A DNA stretch of 5,170 bases from Hyphomonadaceae bacterium UBA2389 (lineage in GTDB: Bacteria > Pseudomonadota > Alphaproteobacteria > Caulobacterales > Aquidulcibacteraceae). This document shows, in pieces, positions 1 to 5,170 of the stretch. The notes below the pieces were generated by a model that was not told the DNA's origin, did no database searches, and saw only the letters and a program-made list of their open reading frames with translations. The stretch is taken from the NCBI GenBank assembly GCA_002343395.1, contig DDSN01000012.1:58927-64096 (forward strand). The letters run 5' to 3'. Position 1 is the first letter of the stretch. Each line of letters begins with the position of its first letter. A program made the translations under genes and the position numbers.

Positions 1-20
1 GAGCCTGCCAGTGCGTCCGT

Positions 21-49
21 AAAAGAAGGGGCCCGCTAGGGGCGCCTTC
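21..49 (-). terminator. Intrinsic terminator after the DUF4198 gene
   Basis: Read on the minus strand, a five-base arm GAAGG (49-45) pairs with CCTTC (29-25). Inside it GCCC (43-40) pairs with GGGC (34-31) around a five-base loop (39-35). One C-C mismatch (44/30) separates the two stem blocks. Four T residues follow at once (24-21). The stem starts 14 bases past the stop codon of the DUF4198 gene, where a rho-independent terminator is expected. On the plus strand no T run follows, so it acts in one direction only. Confidence 0.78.
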
Positions 50-63
50 GTGGATCGCGTTGC

Positions 64-942
64 TCAGTAGTCTGGACGGCCAACGCGCCGCCGGGGCGGG
101 GTTCGCGAACGGCGCGCCTCTTCACGGGCGCGTTCGGCATCGTGCGTGGCAACGTCATAACCGGCTGGGATTTGCGAGAGCGCTTCGAAACTCAGCGTTG
201 TTGTGTAGCTGCCCACTTGCGCCGCCGCGCCTGGCGCCATGTTGGCGCGGTGACGCGCGGCGATCAAATAATGGCCTGGCGCCGGAAACGTGAAACGCGC
301 GTGTCCTGCGTTGTCGGTTACAGCATAGGTGTCGAGGTCGTTATCGGCGTCGCCCGCGGCGTAAAGCACGACAGCGGAATTCACCAACGGCGCTCCATCA
401 AAGAGAATCTCGACCTCGAGTCCCTCTGTCGCGAGCACTTGGTTCGGGTGGGTAATGGGGCGAATGGCTAGCCTTCCCGAAGCGTGATCCACGACCGTCC
501 GCGTCGCCTGTCCGCGCGTGATGTAGGATTCCGCCAGCGTCACGGTTTGCAGCGTGGTCACCGGCGCGCCTACGGGAGGGGTTTCGCCTTGGGCCAAAGA
601 CCGCCACTGGCCGTCAACGCCCACCAGCGTGGCGACCGCCCCGAGCTGCTCAGTGGTGGACACGCGATAGGTGCCGCCATCGCGTAGCTCGGCGTCGAGC
701 CGCAACGCAACGCCGTCATTCGAGATAAGGTCGGTTGGAAGGTTGGCGCCATTTGGGCCCGTCAAAACCAATTGTGGCGCGACCGAAATTGAAGGCGTGA
801 AGAACTGGCTTGCGAACGAGCCTTCGACGCGCACGTCAGCGCTATCGGGCCAATAGGCGTTGGGCCTCAGGTACGATGTGTAGGCTGACGCCGGCATCGC
901 CGCGCCCGCCAACAGAATCGCGGCTAATACGAACTTCTTCAT
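64..942 (-). CDS. DUF4198-family exported protein (NikM-like)
   Basis: This gene encodes a 292-residue protein that is probably exported to the periplasm. Residues 1-20 form a clean Sec signal peptide: two Lys, a hydrophobic core, and an A-S-A cleavage site before Y21. The mature part looks like DUF4198 (COG5266), a family related to the periplasmic components of nickel/cobalt uptake systems. The supporting features are the opening YTSYLRP (21-27), RPITHPNQV (161-169), the beta-strand segment around FDGAPLVNSAVVLY (181-194), and TDNAGHARFTFPAPGHYLIA (209-228). The last two resemble the carboxypeptidase-regulatory-like fold of this family. The C-terminal tail (270-290) is rich in Arg and looks disordered. 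The start is supported by GGAG four bases before the ATG. Family members often begin the mature chain with a His that may bind metal; here it is Tyr. No transporter or TonB receptor gene is adjacent, so a metal-related role is unproven. The family assignment rests on motif memory, not on a search. Confidence 0.75.
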   Translation of the reverse strand: MKKFVLAAILLAGAAMPASAYTSYLRPNAYWPDSADVRVEGSFASQFFTPSISVAPQLVLTGPNGANLPTDLISNDGVALRLDAELRDGGTYRVSTTEQLGAVATLVGVDGQWRSLAQGETPPVGAPVTTLQTVTLAESYITRGQATRTVVDHASGRLAIRPITHPNQVLATEGLEVEILFDGAPLVNSAVVLYAAGDADNDLDTYAVTDNAGHARFTFPAPGHYLIAARHRANMAPGAAAQVGSYTTTLSFEALSQIPAGYDVATHDAERAREEARRSRTPPRRRVGRPDY

Positions 943-968
943 GCTTCTCCACTCGCTGTCGTTAGAGC

Positions 969-982
969 GCGGGAGGTCCCGC
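969..982. repeat. Short inverted repeat in the leader of the DUF4198 gene
   Basis: GCGGGA and TCCCGC face each other across two bases, so the practical form is a 5-bp stem with a 4-base loop. It lies 26 bases upstream of the DUF4198 start codon. No T run follows on either strand. It may be an RNA hairpin in the 5' leader or an operator half-site pair, or it may have no role. The rest of this 110-base gap (943-1052) shows no convincing promoter or terminator. Confidence 0.35.
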
Positions 983-1052
983 CTGATCCCTGCGCGCGCG
1001 AGCGAACACCAGCTTTTCGATTATTTCAAGGAAGTAACGCGGCTGTGATGAA

Positions 1053-1430
1053 TTATCGCGGCCGTCCGTCCAACAGCGCGATCAGGCCAAAGATGCTCTT
1101 AACCGTAAACCAGATCATGATGATCAGGCTGGCCAGCGCCGCGAGCAGCAGAATAGGGAAACCGATCAGAACGACCGTGAGGATGCCGCCCACGACATAG
1201 GCGATCCAGATCGCCACCGCCCACCAGAACGCGGTCCACCAGAAACGGATTTGATCCTCGATGTGCGCGCGCCCGATCCCCGTGGCGTCGGCGCGGCCGA
1301 TATAAGCCACAATCAGACCTATGAGCGCCAATATGCCCGCGCTCGGTATGCTCATGATGTAAAGGACATAAACCACGAACGCCGCGCCGCGTCCGCGCTC
1401 GCCATTGAAGAGGGCATTCGCTTCGGTCAT
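1053..1430 (-). CDS. DUF4870-type small membrane protein
   Basis: This gene encodes a 125-residue integral membrane protein of unknown function. Hydrophobic stretches occur at about 17-45, 63-90 and 91-119, consistent with three (possibly four) transmembrane segments. The pattern fits the DUF4870 family as I remember it: a first membrane hairpin, then a short loop with an acidic/aromatic HIEDQIRFWW motif (56-65), and a C-terminal end of the form VKSIFGLIALLDGRP (110-124). The length is normal for the family. The ATG lies 6 bases after the xerD stop codon, and its likely Shine-Dalgarno AAGGA (1445-1441) is inside the end of xerD, with a rather long 10-base spacer. It is therefore probably co-transcribed with xerD as the last gene of that operon. 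The sequence says nothing about what it does, and a link to recombination should not be assumed from position alone. Confidence 0.8.
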   Translation of the reverse strand: MTEANALFNGERGRGAAFVVYVLYIMSIPSAGILALIGLIVAYIGRADATGIGRAHIEDQIRFWWTAFWWAVAIWIAYVVGGILTVVLIGFPILLLAALASLIIMIWFTVKSIFGLIALLDGRPR

Positions 1431-1436
1431 CGGCGC

Positions 1437-2342
1437 TTAGTCCTTTTTCCGTGCAAGCGGGTGTTTGGTTTCAACCAAAGTCTTGAGCGGCCCATCGGCA
1501 ACATGGGTGTAGATTTGCGTGGTAGCGATGTCAGCGTGCCCAAGCAACGTTTGCACAGTGCGCAAATCAGCCCCGCCCTCCACCAGATGTGTCGCGAAGG
1601 CGTGGCGCAGAACGTGCGGAGAAACCAGCGTCGGGTCGATGCCCGCCTTCACTGCCGCTGCTTCTAGGATTTGCCCAACCCTACGGCGGGTAAGCTTGCC
1701 GTCGGCGGCGCTTTGGGAGGGAAAGAGCCAGCGTTCGGCTTTCTCGCGACGCGTTTCCACGCGCGGGAGCAAGCTCGCGCGTACGGACAGATGCGCCTCA
1801 AGCGCGGCGAGAGCGGGGCGTCCTAAGGCAACGAGGCGTTCCCGACCACCCTTTCCCTCGATGATCATGTGTTGCTGACCGGGTTTCGGCGCCGCGCGCA
1901 AGGGCAGGGCCACCAATTCGCTTACACGTAGGCCAGCGCCATAGAGAAGCTCGATCAACGCCTTGTCGCGCGGGTTCTCCGCCGCATCGATCAAGCGTTC
2001 GACTTCCCCCGTGGTGAGCGTTTTCGGCAGCCTGCGCGTCCGTTTCGGCGGATCGAGCCGCGACGTTGGATCATCGACGCGCACGTTTTCCTGCAGCAGG
2101 AAGCGATAATATTGGCGTAGCGCCGAAATACGCCGCCGCGCCGTCGCGGAGGAAAGCCCGCGCCGCGCAAGCGAGGCCACATAGGATTCGACCGTCGCTG
2201 CGTTGGCGTCGCGCAATCCCGATTTGATTTCCGCGCGCGCGTCATCAAGGTCGCGTTTGTAAGCATCGAGGGTATTGGTGCGCGCACCGCGCTCAGCAGA
2301 CAGCATTTCCAGGAAAGCTTCGATGAGCGCGGTGTCCGACAT
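1437..2342 (-). CDS. xerD: Site-specific tyrosine recombinase XerD
   Basis: The 301-residue product is a tyrosine recombinase. With XerC it converts chromosome dimers to monomers at dif near the terminus, activated by FtsK at the septum. The N-terminal SAM-like core-binding domain spans about 4-88, including RTNTLDAYKRDL (21-32). The catalytic domain spans about 105-295. All six active-site positions are present: R139 in GLRVSE, K164 in GKGGRER, H243 and R246 in SPHVLRH, H269 in LLGHAD, and the nucleophile Y278 in TQIYTHV. Length matches typical XerD (about 298 residues), and no domain is added or lost. The ATG overlaps the stop codon of the upstream gene by one base (TGATG) and has no strong Shine-Dalgarno of its own, which suggests translational coupling. 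XerC is the main alternative. The XerD-like N-terminus and its place beside aroK, a neighbourhood I recall from other alphaproteobacteria, favour XerD. Confidence 0.93.
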   Translation of the reverse strand: MSDTALIEAFLEMLSAERGARTNTLDAYKRDLDDARAEIKSGLRDANAATVESYVASLARRGLSSATARRRISALRQYYRFLLQENVRVDDPTSRLDPPKRTRRLPKTLTTGEVERLIDAAENPRDKALIELLYGAGLRVSELVALPLRAAPKPGQQHMIIEGKGGRERLVALGRPALAALEAHLSVRASLLPRVETRREKAERWLFPSQSAADGKLTRRRVGQILEAAAVKAGIDPTLVSPHVLRHAFATHLVEGGADLRTVQTLLGHADIATTQIYTHVADGPLKTLVETKHPLARKKD

Positions 2343-3952
2343 CAGCTGGGCGGACCCGCCAGCAGCGCCTCTACCGCTACGGCCCGCGCCTCGGTCTCCA
2401 GGCCGATCGCGCGCAAGCTCCGAATGATGCGAAACACGCTGTCGGCTTCAAGGCGGGCTGGTCCACCTTCGCCGACGGCGAGAACGGCCAGCAGCGCGGC
2501 TTCGCCGGTTGCGCTGCGCTCCACAGCGGAGGCCAGCGCCACCATGACGCCAATGTCCGCGCGTGCGCCGCCTTGGGGCGGGCTCGCCAGCAGGAACGTC
2601 TGCGCGCCGCCGTCGAGGGGCGCGCCGAGCGCGGAGAGGATCACCACATCGCGCGCGGCGGCGCGCGGTTGGGCCGCGCCGCGATCAATCCTGCGCCGCA
2701 CGGCGACAGCAGCGTCCTCGCCGCGCGCGTTTGTCAGCGCCGCGAAGGCGGCGTCAAGCGGCGCCAAGGCGGCTTCGTCGACGCCGGCTTGCCGCGCGCT
2801 GGCCAGCAAGCGTTGTGCGACATCAGCGTCGCCGTTGATCAGCGCGGCGCGCGCATAAACCAACGCCGCCGCTTGGTCGGGCGCCGTCTGCAGCGCGGCG
2901 ATGTCGGACTGGAAGAAGCGGGCTGCGGCGGTGAAGTCCGCCGATGTCGTCGCTTGGCGGAGCGCCGTGGCGATTGCTGTTGCGGCTTCCATGGAGCCGG
3001 GGGCCGCTTCGACCTGACGCATCGCGGGCGCGATAGGCGGCAGCGCTGACGTGATCTCAGCAGGCGTCGCGCGCAAGATCGCGCGCGCTTCCGAGGCCCT
3101 GATGACGCCGCGCCGGAAAGCCAGAGCCGCGGCTTGCGCGCGCAACGGCTGTGGCGCGGCATCGGCGCGCGCGAGAGCGACAAGCGAGAGCGTCGATGCG
3201 CCGTTCAGCGGGTTTGGGCCGGGGCGCAGCCCTCCCGCGAGCGAGAGCTGCGTATTGAGACTAATGTCATAGCGCGCGGCCGGGGGGCGTGCGCCAGGCG
3301 CGCCGCCAGCGGCCGCCACCGCGCCGGTGACCCAGGAATCTTCGGCGCCGGAAGTGCGCGCCAACTCAAGCGCGAGATCGGCGGCGGCGCGATCGCCCGT
3401 CACGGCTGCGCAATAGGCGCGCAAGCGCAACAGGAATGGCGGAGGCCGATCGCCGAAATTGGCGCCGCGGCCGCGTGCGCACGCTTCGGCGCGCCGTCCG
3501 CGCGCGAGTTCAGCTTGCGCCGCGTATTGCGCGATCTGCGGATCGGACAGCGAGGCGTTGGAGCCCGCCGCCATCGTTGCGAGTTCATCCGCGGCGCCCA
3601 TGCGCCCCAGCGCCTCGAAGCGCTTGCGCGCGGCGTCGGTCGCGTCGCCGCGCGGCGCGTCGCCGCCGGAGAATAAGACCCGCCGCGCCAGGGCGAGCGA
3701 AGCAGGTGACTCGTACGCAGCCGGCAGCCGATCGAAGAGGGCGGCGAGAAAGGCTGGATCGCTGTTTGCCCAAAGATTCGGCGCGAGCGCGCCGTCCGCG
3801 CGCGCAAGCGCCGAGACGCTCCAGGCGTCGAGTTCCCGCAGCTGCTGCACCTCAATCGGCCTGGGCAGGGTGTTCTGCGCTGTCGCGAGCGCCGGCGCCG
3901 CTGCCAGCAACGCCGCGAGCGCGACGGTCCTGTTAACCATGTCTGGCCTCAT
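2342..3952 (-). CDS. Uncharacterised exported Ala-rich helical-repeat protein
   Basis: I do not recognise this 536-residue protein as a named family. Residues 1-25 form a Sec signal peptide with a hydrophobic core and A-T-A before Q26, so it should be periplasmic or otherwise exported. No later transmembrane segment is evident. The rest is Ala- and Arg-rich and looks almost wholly alpha-helical, in short amphipathic helix pairs such as 136-162, 172-200, 320-345, 358-389 and 470-495. This suggests a TPR-like or Sel1-like solenoid, although no canonical TPR consensus can be aligned by eye. A low-complexity Gly/Ala/Pro linker lies at about 209-226. The only two cysteines, C158 and C181, could form a disulfide in the periplasm. 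The first ATG overlaps the upstream stop codon as ATGA. A second ATG at 3940 (residue 5) has a GAGG Shine-Dalgarno six bases upstream and still leaves a full signal peptide, so it may be the true start. Its stop codon overlaps the xerD start. A scaffold or binding role in the envelope is only inference. Confidence 0.82.
   Translation of the reverse strand: MRPDMVNRTVALAALLAAAPALATAQNTLPRPIEVQQLRELDAWSVSALARADGALAPNLWANSDPAFLAALFDRLPAAYESPASLALARRVLFSGGDAPRGDATDAARKRFEALGRMGAADELATMAAGSNASLSDPQIAQYAAQAELARGRRAEACARGRGANFGDRPPPFLLRLRAYCAAVTGDRAAADLALELARTSGAEDSWVTGAVAAAGGAPGARPPAARYDISLNTQLSLAGGLRPGPNPLNGASTLSLVALARADAAPQPLRAQAAALAFRRGVIRASEARAILRATPAEITSALPPIAPAMRQVEAAPGSMEAATAIATALRQATTSADFTAAARFFQSDIAALQTAPDQAAALVYARAALINGDADVAQRLLASARQAGVDEAALAPLDAAFAALTNARGEDAAVAVRRRIDRGAAQPRAAARDVVILSALGAPLDGGAQTFLLASPPQGGARADIGVMVALASAVERSATGEAALLAVLAVGEGGPARLEADSVFRIIRSLRAIGLETEARAVAVEALLAGPPS
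3947..3950 (-). promoter_or_regulatory. Shine-Dalgarno supporting the later start of the 536-residue protein
   Basis: GAGG on the minus strand stands six bases before the ATG at 3940-3938. The upstream ATG at 3952 lacks any such sequence and would rely on coupling through the ATGA overlap. The site therefore favours translation from the second Met, giving a 532-residue precursor, though both starts keep the signal peptide intact. Confidence 0.5.
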
Positions 3953-4137
3953 TGCTTGAACGCGTCCGGCAAATCGATGCGAATTTCTTGCGGTTCAGGC
4001 GCCAATACGTCGGCTTGGCGGATGAAGAACACAAAAAGCGCGATGAAGGCGGCGGCGCCGAGGCCGATTATCGCCAAGCGCGCCTGTGGCGGCGCCCGCC
4101 GCGCGAAGGAGCTGCGCCGTCGTCTACGTCTAAACAT
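3949..4137 (-). CDS. Small Arg-rich single-pass membrane protein
   Basis: This short gene encodes a 62-residue protein I cannot assign to a family. Nine of the first 20 residues are Arg (R3-R8, R13, R14, R20). One hydrophobic segment follows at about 21-39 (LAIIGLGAAAFIALFVFFI), then a 23-residue polar tail with several acids and prolines. By the positive-inside rule the Arg-rich end is cytoplasmic and the tail is periplasmic. The frame is open further upstream to a TTG at 4185, but the ATG at 4137 has GAGG four bases before it and is the better start. The stop codon overlaps the next gene's ATG as ATGA, so it is translationally coupled to the 536-residue exported protein and probably heads the xerD operon. 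Its reality is supported by that overlap, the ribosome binding site and the coherent topology. The two proteins may meet at the inner membrane, which is inference. Confidence 0.72.
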   Translation of the reverse strand: MFRRRRRRSSFARRAPPQARLAIIGLGAAAFIALFVFFIRQADVLAPEPQEIRIDLPDAFKQ

Positions 4138-4141
4138 GTCG

Positions 4142-4145
4142 CCTC
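4142..4145 (-). promoter_or_regulatory. Shine-Dalgarno fixing the start of the small membrane protein
   Basis: GAGG on the minus strand lies four bases before the ATG at 4137-4135. It favours this start over the in-frame TTG at 4185. The longer form would also add 16 residues with no membrane or motif content. Confidence 0.6.
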
Positions 4146-4207
4146 GTTGGCCCCTGCCGTTGCGATGAAGCGAGATTGCCCCCAAAATGTGGCGAGTTTC
4201 CAGCCCC

Positions 4208-4237
4208 GCTTCGCCCGTTATGTACGGGGAAGCTTTT
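4208..4237 (+). terminator. Terminator-like hairpin in the aroK leader (possible attenuator)
   Basis: On the plus strand GCTTC (4208-4212) pairs with GAAGC (4229-4233), and CCCGT (4214-4218) pairs with ACGGG (4224-4228). The loop is five bases (4219-4223) and G4213 is a single bulge. Four T residues follow directly (4234-4237), then the aroK Shine-Dalgarno. This is the layout of an intrinsic terminator pointing into aroK. No plus-strand gene lies upstream in the window, so it would act on the aroK leader itself. The other strand has no T run after the stem. An alternative is that the TATGTA covering part of the loop (4219-4224) is a -10 element, with TTTCCA (4197-4202) as a poor -35 at 16 bases; the hairpin would then not be transcribed. 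Confidence 0.5.
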
Positions 4238-4245
4238 GAGGTGAT
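4238..4245 (+). promoter_or_regulatory. Strong Shine-Dalgarno of aroK
   Basis: GAGGTGAT matches eight consecutive bases of the complement of the 16S rRNA 3' end. It ends two bases before the GTG at 4248, and its GAGG core is six bases from the start codon. This match is much stronger than any other ribosome binding site in the window. It fixes GTG as the start and may offset the weaker start codon. Confidence 0.75.
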
Positions 4246-4247
4246 TC

Positions 4248-4832
4248 GTGACTGGCCCGGAGAGCAGCGAGATCGGCGCTTCTGACCGCGCCGGTGTTGC
4301 GCTCCCCCCGATTAACCGTACCGTGGCTCTGGTCGGGCTCATGGGCGCGGGCAAAACCACCATTGGACGCCGGCTGGCCCATGCTCTCGCTTTGCCGTTT
4401 GCTGACGCGGACGCCGAGATCGCGGCCGCCGCTGGCTGTTCGATCCCCGAGATTTTTGAGAAGCACGGTGAGGCGGAATTTCGTCGCGGCGAGCGGCAAG
4501 TGATCGCCCGATTGCTTGCCGGACCCACTTTGGTGCTGGCGACGGGCGGAGGCGCATTCATCGATCCAGAGACGCGGGCGCTCATGAAACAGCGCGCCAC
4601 CTCGATTTGGCTGAAAGCGCCTCTGGACGTCTTGATGAGGCGGGTGTCCAAGCGCGACGACCGGCCGTTGTTGAAACAGGACGATCCGCAGGCAGTGATG
4701 CAGCGCCTGATGGAGGCGCGCTATCCGATCTATGCGCAAGCCGATCTCACGGTGGAAACCGACGCTGGGCCGCACGAAGCTGCGGTCGGCGCCATCATCG
4801 CAGCGTTGCGCGCCTGTCCGGGGAAAGCATGA
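4248..4832 (+). CDS. aroK: Shikimate kinase
   Basis: The 194-residue cytoplasmic enzyme phosphorylates shikimate with ATP to shikimate 3-phosphate, the fifth step of the pathway to chorismate. The key features can be read directly. The Walker A loop is GLMGAGKT (30-37) with K36. The shikimate-binding Asp is D53 in FADAD. The Arg in EFRR (R79) and the Gly triplet G100-G102 in LATGGGAF also contact shikimate. The LID region carries RDDRPLL (136-142) with R139, and a late Arg lies in ARYPIY (R158). It is about 20 residues longer than E. coli AroK because of a polar N-terminal extension, which I recall as common in alphaproteobacteria. The GTG start is supported by an eight-base Shine-Dalgarno match. 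The stop codon overlaps the aroB start as ATGA, so the two genes are co-translated. Nothing suggests loss of function. Confidence 0.96.
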   Translation: MTGPESSEIGASDRAGVALPPINRTVALVGLMGAGKTTIGRRLAHALALPFADADAEIAAAAGCSIPEIFEKHGEAEFRRGERQVIARLLAGPTLVLATGGGAFIDPETRALMKQRATSIWLKAPLDVLMRRVSKRDDRPLLKQDDPQAVMQRLMEARYPIYAQADLTVETDAGPHEAAVGAIIAALRACPGKA

Positions 4833-5170
4833 GCGAGACCATTCACGTTGATCTCGGTGTACGCGCCTATGACGTGCATGTGGGGTCTGGCCTGATCGCG
4901 CGCGCTGGCGCGTTGATAGCGCCGTTTGCGCGAACCGGGAGGGTTTTCGTCGTCACCGACAAGAACGTGGCCAGGCTGCATGGCGCGGCCTTGTCTCGGG
5001 CGCTGTCGGACGCGGGCTTAGCGCATGTCAGCGTGATCATGCCGCCCGGCGAGCGCACCAAGAGTTTCCGCGGCCTGGAGCGCCTGTGCCGGCAGTTGCT
5101 CGAGTCCGACATTCATCGCCGCGATCTCGTGGTGACCTTCGGCGGCGGCGTGATCGGCGATCTCGGCGGG
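4829..5170 (+). CDS. aroB: 3-dehydroquinate synthase, N-terminal part (runs off window)
   Basis: The first 114 codons of aroB are present and the frame is still open at the window end; the full protein is usually about 360-380 residues. AroB is a cytoplasmic, NAD- and metal-dependent enzyme that converts DAHP to 3-dehydroquinate, the second step of the shikimate pathway. Visible features belong to the NAD-binding N-terminal domain: the strand and turn VFVVTDKNV (39-47), the conserved PPGERTKS (72-79), and the glycine-rich GGGVIGDLGG (105-114) at the very edge. The metal ligands and remaining catalytic residues lie beyond the window. The ATG overlaps the aroK stop codon by four bases, with a weak GGGGA upstream, so translation is probably coupled to aroK. 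The identification is secure despite truncation by the window edge. Confidence 0.94.
   Translation, partial: MSETIHVDLGVRAYDVHVGSGLIARAGALIAPFARTGRVFVVTDKNVARLHGAALSRALSDAGLAHVSVIMPPGERTKSFRGLERLCRQLLESDIHRRDLVVTFGGGVIGDLGG

Noticed and set aside
969..982. The inverted repeat as a terminator for the xerD operon
   Set aside because: No T run follows the stem on either strand, and the stem is short. It is kept only as a repeat.
991..1000. Alternating GC run as a Z-DNA or special structural signal
   Set aside because: Similar GCGC words recur throughout the coding sequence and are expected from composition and codon use.
1006..1034. Possible promoter for the DUF4198 gene on the minus strand: TTGAAA, then TTCGCT after 17 bases
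   Set aside because: The -35 match is fair, but the -10 hexamer has little resemblance to a consensus, so it cannot be called.
1437..2342. The tyrosine recombinase as a phage or integron integrase marking a mobile element
   Set aside because: Length, domain layout and the overlap with housekeeping-style neighbours fit XerD. There is no tRNA, attachment-site repeat, excisionase or phage gene nearby.
3134..3676. A long plus-strand reading frame (180 codons) opposite the 536-residue protein gene, with others nearby (3436-3936, 3459-3959, 2424-2858)
   Set aside because: These are antisense frames kept open by high GC content. Their products are Arg/Ala-rich low-complexity sequence with no motif, and no ribosome binding site fits.
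4137..4185. Longer form of the small membrane protein from a TTG at 4185
   Set aside because: The internal ATG at 4137 has a well-spaced GAGG, and the extra 16 residues add no recognisable feature.
4130..4775. Minus-strand frames across aroK (173 and 185 codons)
   Set aside because: They are complete shadows of aroK, whose catalytic motifs are all present in the plus-strand frame.

Overview
The base composition (GC-rich, with many GCGC words), tightly overlapping genes and protein sequences suggest an alphaproteobacterial chromosome. Caulobacterales or a Hyphomonas-like relative is most likely, but that is an inference from style and gene content, since no rRNA or other lineage marker is present. 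Nothing in the window indicates a phage, plasmid, transposon or CRISPR locus.

Layout: the window is split by a 110-base divergent intergenic region (4138-4247). To its left, on the minus strand and read right to left, is a compact four-gene run. It encodes a 62-residue Arg-rich single-pass membrane protein, a 536-residue exported helical-repeat protein, the tyrosine recombinase XerD, and a DUF4870-type membrane protein. The junctions are a 4-base overlap (ATGA), a 1-base overlap (TGATG) and a 6-base gap, so this is very probably one operon. A 110-base gap with no visible terminator then leads to a DUF4198-type exported protein, also on the minus strand, followed by a convincing intrinsic terminator (21-49). 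To the right, on the plus strand, are aroK (shikimate kinase) and the start of aroB (3-dehydroquinate synthase), joined by an ATGA overlap. aroB runs off the window edge.

Function: aroK and aroB catalyse two steps of the shikimate pathway to chorismate and aromatic amino acids. XerD works with XerC and FtsK at dif to resolve chromosome dimers. The two genes upstream of xerD look like envelope proteins of unknown role, translationally coupled to each other and to xerD.

The least ordinary part of the window is the aroK leader. A stem of 10 pairs with one bulge, followed directly by four T residues, sits immediately before a very strong Shine-Dalgarno sequence. An upstream segment can pair with one arm of that stem, and a 24-codon reading frame ends inside the Shine-Dalgarno sequence. 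This could be an attenuator, but a simpler reading (a promoter inside the hairpin, or chance) is not excluded. I see no clear evidence of a wholly new biological system here.
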